Origin: an uncultured Paracoccaceae bacterium | GTDB lineage: Bacteria; Pseudomonadota; Alphaproteobacteria; Rhodobacterales; Rhodobacteraceae | Direction: 5' to 3' | Length of the DNA: 64,000 nucleotides | NCBI GenBank assembly: GCA_947503965.1 | Contig: CANNFU010000004.1 | Span: 186,001 to 250,000 of the forward strand | In this document: one piece after another, positions 60,473 to 64,000 of the stretch | Position numbering within the stretch: the stretch's first letter is position 1 | Layout: each line of letters opens with the position of its first letter | Notes under the pieces: model-generated | The model's database searches: none | What the model was told of the DNA's origin: nothing | Seen by the model: the letters and a program-made list of their open reading frames with translations, nothing else | Program-made: the position numbers and the translations under genes

Positions 60473-61429
60473 ATGGACGGTCATAATACAATTCCATCTA
60501 CATCATTTCAGGTCGATCATGCGGCAAATGTCGCACTTGGTTCGGGGGCCGTTTCGGTCAAACCACACATTTCTGTCAAAGGGACGACTTTCACAATCAA
60601 ACTGACAGTCAGCATTCCAACCCATACGGACACACAGACCTTCGTTTTATCACATGCAAATCATTGGACCGATCAAAAAACATTCTTCTCATGGCCGATG
60701 AGGACCGAAGTGCGGATTGCTGTCGATCGGAAACGAAAGGTGGTTCAAGTTCACGTTGAACCACCCGTTGGCCCGGTCATTAACAAGTCCTTCCCGTATG
60801 AAGCCCTGGAAATGCCTGGTGATTTTGAAAAATGGTCACCGCATACGGGCGCGGAATACGATCACCTGCAGGAATTGATTGGGCGATGCAAGCCGATCAA
60901 AAAGAGCCCCGGTTTGAAAATAACCGAGGATGCAAAAGGCGTCGCAGAAAGGTGTGAGTTTTTGGGGGCGCCTGATTTCACAAAACACGCAACGCACGCG
61001 CTCAAATCAGATGCTGATGCGGCATTGACAAATACCTCTGGCAGCAAAACACTTTTCGCACTCGGTCTTGTTGCTGATGCATCTACCAGTGTGGGCCTCA
61101 GCGCCAATGGCGGCTTTTGGTGGACCGATGATGGCGCCTGCGGCCTCTATGGCGGCGGCGGTGCACAAATGGGTAGTGTCGTAGGTGCCAATCTCCAGGC
61201 GATTTACACAGTTGTCATAGCACGCGGCGGCAAAAGTGCGATTGAGAATTTCGAACAATACCACATTGCCCGCGGAATCGTTGGCGAGGGCCTGACCGCC
61301 AGCTTTGCGCTTTTGGGTGATATCGCCGCGCTGGAAATCTACGGCATGATGTATGGCGGCGGTATCGGAGGCGGCACTCCAGCAGGCGGCTATGTCGGGG
61401 CGTCGCGGCAGGCGCTTTTGAATTTCTAG
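60473..61429 (+). CDS. Unrecognised 318-residue protein with glycine-rich C-terminus
   Basis: No family recognised. There is no classical signal peptide. The N-terminal half is beta-rich and polar (FQVDHAANVALGSGAVSVKPHISVKG; FTIKLTVSIPTHTDTQTFVL; RIAVDRKRKVVQVHVEPPVG). From about residue 195 the composition changes to Gly/Ala-rich, possibly membrane-active or barrel-like segments (SVGLSANGGFWWTDDGACGLYGGGGAQMGSVVGANLQAIY; GMMYGGGIGGGTPAGGYVG). AAGGGAG lies 8 bases before the ATG, and the A/T-rich gap upstream suggests its own promoter. It is a singleton that may have come by transfer. Confidence 0.65.
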   Translation: MDGHNTIPSTSFQVDHAANVALGSGAVSVKPHISVKGTTFTIKLTVSIPTHTDTQTFVLSHANHWTDQKTFFSWPMRTEVRIAVDRKRKVVQVHVEPPVGPVINKSFPYEALEMPGDFEKWSPHTGAEYDHLQELIGRCKPIKKSPGLKITEDAKGVAERCEFLGAPDFTKHATHALKSDADAALTNTSGSKTLFALGLVADASTSVGLSANGGFWWTDDGACGLYGGGGAQMGSVVGANLQAIYTVVIARGGKSAIENFEQYHIARGIVGEGLTASFALLGDIAALEIYGMMYGGGIGGGTPAGGYVGASRQALLNF

Positions 61430-61498
61430 AGCAATGCCATCAATAACAAAGAGACGCTGCATTCCACGGCGTCCCTTTCTTCTGCCATTGCGGAGAAG

Positions 61499-61753
61499 TC
61501 AGGCCGTCCGCAGCCGTGCAAATGTTTCGCGGTTTACACAATAGTCCGGCGCCTCCTCCAAGGTCGGCATATCGGCAAGTTTTCGGTCACATTTTTCGAC
61601 CTGTGCACATCCCCGGCAGGCTGTGATCATGTCTGCATAGAAGTCCACATCGATCTCGCCCTCATCCAAGGCGGTCGACAGGTCGACCTCGCAGGCTTTG
61701 GCCATCTTGATAACCCGCCAGAAATGGTCGCGTGGTTTTCCCATGGTTTGCAT
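61499..61753 (-). CDS. DUF6455 family protein
   Basis: An 84-residue cytoplasmic protein of a family common in Rhodobacteraceae. The conserved cysteine set is seen in ITACRGCAQVEKCDRKL and DYCVNRETFARL, a pattern fit for metal binding. No catalytic role is known. It stands alone between the 318-residue gene and the TPR-like gene, convergent with the former. Confidence 0.85.
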   Translation of the reverse strand: MQTMGKPRDHFWRVIKMAKACEVDLSTALDEGEIDVDFYADMITACRGCAQVEKCDRKLADMPTLEEAPDYCVNRETFARLRTA

Positions 61754-61823
61754 GACTGATCTCCCGTTCGCAGATGACCTTTGCTAACAGGTATGCAACA
61801 CGCCGTCCTTGAGATGGATCAAG

Positions 61824-62354
61824 TCAGTGGGAATAGCCTTGCCCGGCCGCAATCGCCTGTACAAGTGCGGCTTCGGCCCAGCTATCGCGCCCGCCGCGCA
61901 TACGGATTTCGGTCAATTGCACTTGCGCGCGCGCAATATCGCCGGACACCACGTAACCCTGGCCCATGTAAGATCGCGCCAACAGGTTGTCGGGATCGGC
62001 CGCAAGTGCGGTCTGATAATAGAACATGCCCAACGTGGTTCGGCCCGCCTTGCGATGTGCGAAACCGTAATAGGTCAGGGCCAGCGGGCTTTGGGGGTTC
62101 TCAAGCGTATCCAGCACATCCAAAGCCGCCTGATAATGGCCTTCATAGGCGAGTTCGCGAACATCCTTTAGCCGTGCGCCGTCATCATTGGTGCTTTGCT
62201 CGGCTGTCATGCAGCTTTGTGTAGCAATATCCCAAATCAGGCCGTCCGCGCAGGTCTTGGTGGTCTCTGACGGGGTTGGGGCGGTGTCGTCATCATCGCC
62301 CACTGCTAAAGCAGCCATCGGAAACAGTGCTAATATCAGTGCCGTCAGGCGCAT
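61824..62354 (-). CDS. Secreted TPR protein with N-terminal Cys/Trp motif
   Basis: A 176-residue exported protein. It has a signal peptide (RLTALILALFPMAALA), then TCADGLIWDIATQSCMT, the same C-x-x-G-x-x-W-D-x5-C unit as the protein at 58916, and then tetratricopeptide-like helices (LKDVRELAYEGHYQAALDVLDTL; TYYGFAHRKAGRTTLGMFYYQTALAADPDNLLARSYMGQGYVVSGD). Probably a periplasmic protein-interaction module. The two sister genes are 2.7 kb apart in the same direction. Confidence 0.78.
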   Translation of the reverse strand: MRLTALILALFPMAALAVGDDDDTAPTPSETTKTCADGLIWDIATQSCMTAEQSTNDDGARLKDVRELAYEGHYQAALDVLDTLENPQSPLALTYYGFAHRKAGRTTLGMFYYQTALAADPDNLLARSYMGQGYVVSGDIARAQVQLTEIRMRGGRDSWAEAALVQAIAAGQGYSH

Positions 62355-62430
62355 CCGCGATCTCCTGTCTTTCGTGTGATGCAGTTAGTGCGCCACCAAG
62401 GTGAAGAAAGCCATCCGCAACAAAACAACG

Positions 62431-62790
62431 TTAGACAATCAGCCCGACAATCACGCAAACCCACGCCACACCCACAGCAATCGCGGTCACGGCAACCGCG
62501 GCAGAGCCGCAATCCTTGGCCTGTTTCGCGGCATCGCGGCGTTCCGTCCCAATATCATCGACCACACGTTCGATAGCCGTGTTCAGGCATTCCGCGGCCA
62601 GCACAATGATCCCGCCCATCAACAGCAGACCACGCTCGCCCGCGCTAAGTGGCAGGACAAAGGCAAGCGTTGCAAAAACCGCATTCGCGACCAGCCATTG
62701 CGCCAGCGATCCTTCGGTCTTGGCGACATGGACAAAGCCTTCCCACGACCAGATCGCGCGTTGTCGCACCCGCATGATTTGCTGCCACAT
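62431..62790 (-). CDS. dgkA: Diacylglycerol kinase (DgkA type)
   Basis: A 119-residue trimeric membrane kinase that phosphorylates diacylglycerol to phosphatidic acid. SWEGFVHVAKTEGSLAQWL near the N-terminus, the Glu-rich ALLLMGGIIVLAAECLNTAIERVVDDIG core (E-x-x-N-T-x-I-E) and DCGSAAVAVTAIAVGVAW are diagnostic. The start is ATG 62790; the frame stays open upstream without family sequence. Divergent from the hemolysin-III gene. Confidence 0.92.
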   Translation of the reverse strand: MWQQIMRVRQRAIWSWEGFVHVAKTEGSLAQWLVANAVFATLAFVLPLSAGERGLLLMGGIIVLAAECLNTAIERVVDDIGTERRDAAKQAKDCGSAAVAVTAIAVGVAWVCVIVGLIV

Positions 62791-62934
62791 ATCTGTCACC
62801 CTTTCCGTGTCATATTTGGACAAAGGCCAGCCTGCGCGATTGCGCATACCCTGCCAAGCCCGCAACTGACCCAACGAAACAATTGACGAACACTGTGACC
62901 GCCATACCGTAGGGATCAACCGTCAGGAGAGCCG

Positions 62935-63573
62935 ATGTATCCAACCTATGCCAGATCAGAGCGGATTGCCGACGGCACCATGCATGCGGTGGGTGTCATC
63001 GGTGCCGTCGCGGGGGCCATTGTTCTGATCGTCTGGACCGCCGGGATGGCGACGGCTGGTCAGATCGCGGCGATCTCTGTTTACGGGGCCACGCTTATCG
63101 CGACATTCGTGGCCTCGGCCATGTATCACTTCACCCCGTGGGAAACCTTGCGCCCGGCATTCCGGCGCGTGGACCACGCAGCGATATATCTCAAGATCGC
63201 GGGAACCTATACGCCGCTTGTGGTCATGATCGGCACCTGGTTTGCCTACGTCATTCTTGGCATCGTATGGGGTCTGGCGCTGATCGGCATGACGCTGAAA
63301 CTGTTTTTCTGGCGTGCGCCGGGACGGCTGGACCCTGCGCTTTACCTGGTGATGGGTTGGCTCAGCCTCGCGCTAGTCTGGTCGCTGTGGCCGATTGTGC
63401 CGGGATCGGCGATGATGCTGATCGCGGCAGGCGGACTGCTTTATACGATCGGGGTGATCCCCTATTCATCAGCTACACTCAAATATGCGATGGCGATCTG
63501 GCATGGCTTCGTGGTCGCTGCATCGGCCTGTTTCTTTGCAGCCATCGCGATGGGGATCAGCGCGATCACCTAG
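62935..63573 (+). CDS. Hemolysin III/TrhA (PAQR-like) family membrane protein
   Basis: A 212-residue protein with seven hydrophobic segments. The family's metal-site motifs are present: ERIADGTMHAVGVIGAVAG (His), VASAMYHFTPWETLRPAFRRVDHAAIYLKIAGTYTPLV (the His/Asp pair) and the C-terminal AIWHGFVVAASACFFAAI with the last His. Despite the name, E. coli TrhA acts in membrane homeostasis rather than lysis. AGGAG precedes ATG 62935. Its stop overlaps the convergent GFA gene by 4 bases. Confidence 0.9.
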   Translation: MYPTYARSERIADGTMHAVGVIGAVAGAIVLIVWTAGMATAGQIAAISVYGATLIATFVASAMYHFTPWETLRPAFRRVDHAAIYLKIAGTYTPLVVMIGTWFAYVILGIVWGLALIGMTLKLFFWRAPGRLDPALYLVMGWLSLALVWSLWPIVPGSAMMLIAAGGLLYTIGVIPYSSATLKYAMAIWHGFVVAASACFFAAIAMGISAIT

Positions 63574-63926
63574 TCGAGGAATGCCCAGGTGTCGGCCCCG
63601 TCAAAATGGCGTACGCGAACCCCGGCAATTACCTCCGGATCAGCAAGACGCAGATTAACCGCCATCCGTGCATCATCCCCCTCAGGTTTCAGATTTTCCC
63701 AATGGGTCGTGCAGCCACATGTCCTGCACCAGTGAATCGCCAGTGACTTCTCGCCGCGCGCATAGCTGTCTGTGGGACCCGTCACCGTAATCTTCGGGAT
63801 ATAGGCATAGATCCACAGCGCGCCCAGCTTGCGGCAAATCGAACAATTACAAGAGGTTGTCCACCGCGGGGTGTGATCAAAGACGTAACTGACGGCACCA
63901 CAATCGCAAGCGCCGGTAATTGCCAT
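63570..63926 (-). CDS. GFA (CENP-V) family zinc protein
   Basis: A 118-residue protein of the glutathione-dependent formaldehyde-activating fold. The zinc cysteines are clear: GACDCGAVSY, TSCNCSICRKLGALWIYAY and HWCRTCGCTTHWE. Such proteins act on glutathione adducts in a few cases; most have no known substrate. ATG 63926 has AGGAGGGACGAG right upstream. The remaining 74 bases to the window end hold its likely promoter and no other gene. Confidence 0.88.
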   Translation of the reverse strand: MAITGACDCGAVSYVFDHTPRWTTSCNCSICRKLGALWIYAYIPKITVTGPTDSYARGEKSLAIHWCRTCGCTTHWENLKPEGDDARMAVNLRLADPEVIAGVRVRHFDGADTWAFLD

Positions 63927-64000
63927 GTCTCGTCCCTCCTGTCGCGGTTGGCGAAAGTGACCCAAGGTAAGGAATGCCAGACCTGACAAATGGCAGGCCC

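Overview
The window comes from an alphaproteobacterium, almost certainly a marine Rhodobacteraceae/Roseobacteraceae member (Yoonia/Loktanella-like). Evidence: a GcrA cell-cycle regulator, a ChoV-type choline ABC ATPase, the alphaproteobacterial XRE regulator, a DUF6455 protein, a DUF1127 protein, a VPLPA-CTERM protein, and a high-GC Rhodobacteraceae-like gene repertoire. No rRNA, tRNA, CRISPR array, complete insertion sequence or prophage was recognised. Replicon type cannot be decided, but lepA, rimO, rpmB, argF/argD, gcrA and yebC argue for the chromosome.

Region 1 (1-11.7 kb) begins with the end of a quaternary-amine ABC transporter operon (permease tail plus choV). A denitrification island follows: norCBQD, two tiny membrane proteins, nnrS and nnrU on the minus strand; a DUF1858 protein; a Crp/Fnr-type NnrR/Dnr-like regulator; and pseudoazurin-nirK-nirV on the plus strand. 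Together these reduce nitrite to NO (NirK, fed by pseudoazurin) and NO to N2O (NorCB, matured by NorQ/NorD). Two near-identical TTG-N8-CAA boxes, one before norC and one before the pseudoazurin gene, point to co-regulation. The last gene, nnrU, carries an in-frame amber codon.

Region 2 (12-32.5 kb) is ordinary chromosome. It holds DMT exporters around ymdB, an SLC13 permease, yebC, 5-FTHF cyclo-ligase and mgtE, and purine deaminases (guanine deaminase and an 8-oxoguanine-deaminase-like enzyme coupled to hisN). Further genes are a quinone oxidoreductase with a LysR regulator, a Bax-inhibitor-1 protein, MAPEG, hydrolases, a GMC oxidoreductase, a DksA-like protein and an entericidin-like lipoprotein too short for most gene callers.

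Region 3 (32.5-37.1 kb) is accessory in character. Tandem GC-rich hairpins and a structured stretch ending in a strong plus-strand terminator precede a DUF3800 gene, lepA, and a HEPN-motif protein. Region 4 (37.3-53.2 kb) returns to core genes: LMW phosphatase, site-2 protease, sirtuin, meaB, rpmB, hrpB, Nudix, argD-GNAT-argF, an ABC-2 permease, gcrA and an SDR.

Region 5 (53.2-64 kb) mixes core genes (rimO, ppk2, dgkA, hemolysin-III family) with A/T-richer singletons: a VPLPA-CTERM protein, a pentapeptide-repeat membrane protein, a ParB-like protein behind rimO, and an unrecognised 318-residue protein. It also has two small secreted proteins sharing a Cys/Trp motif. No clearly complete novel system is visible. 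The best leads are the extended, translationally coupled nor operon with two undescribed small membrane proteins, the HEPN protein beside lepA, the ParB-like protein behind rimO, and the candidate structured RNA near 33 kb.
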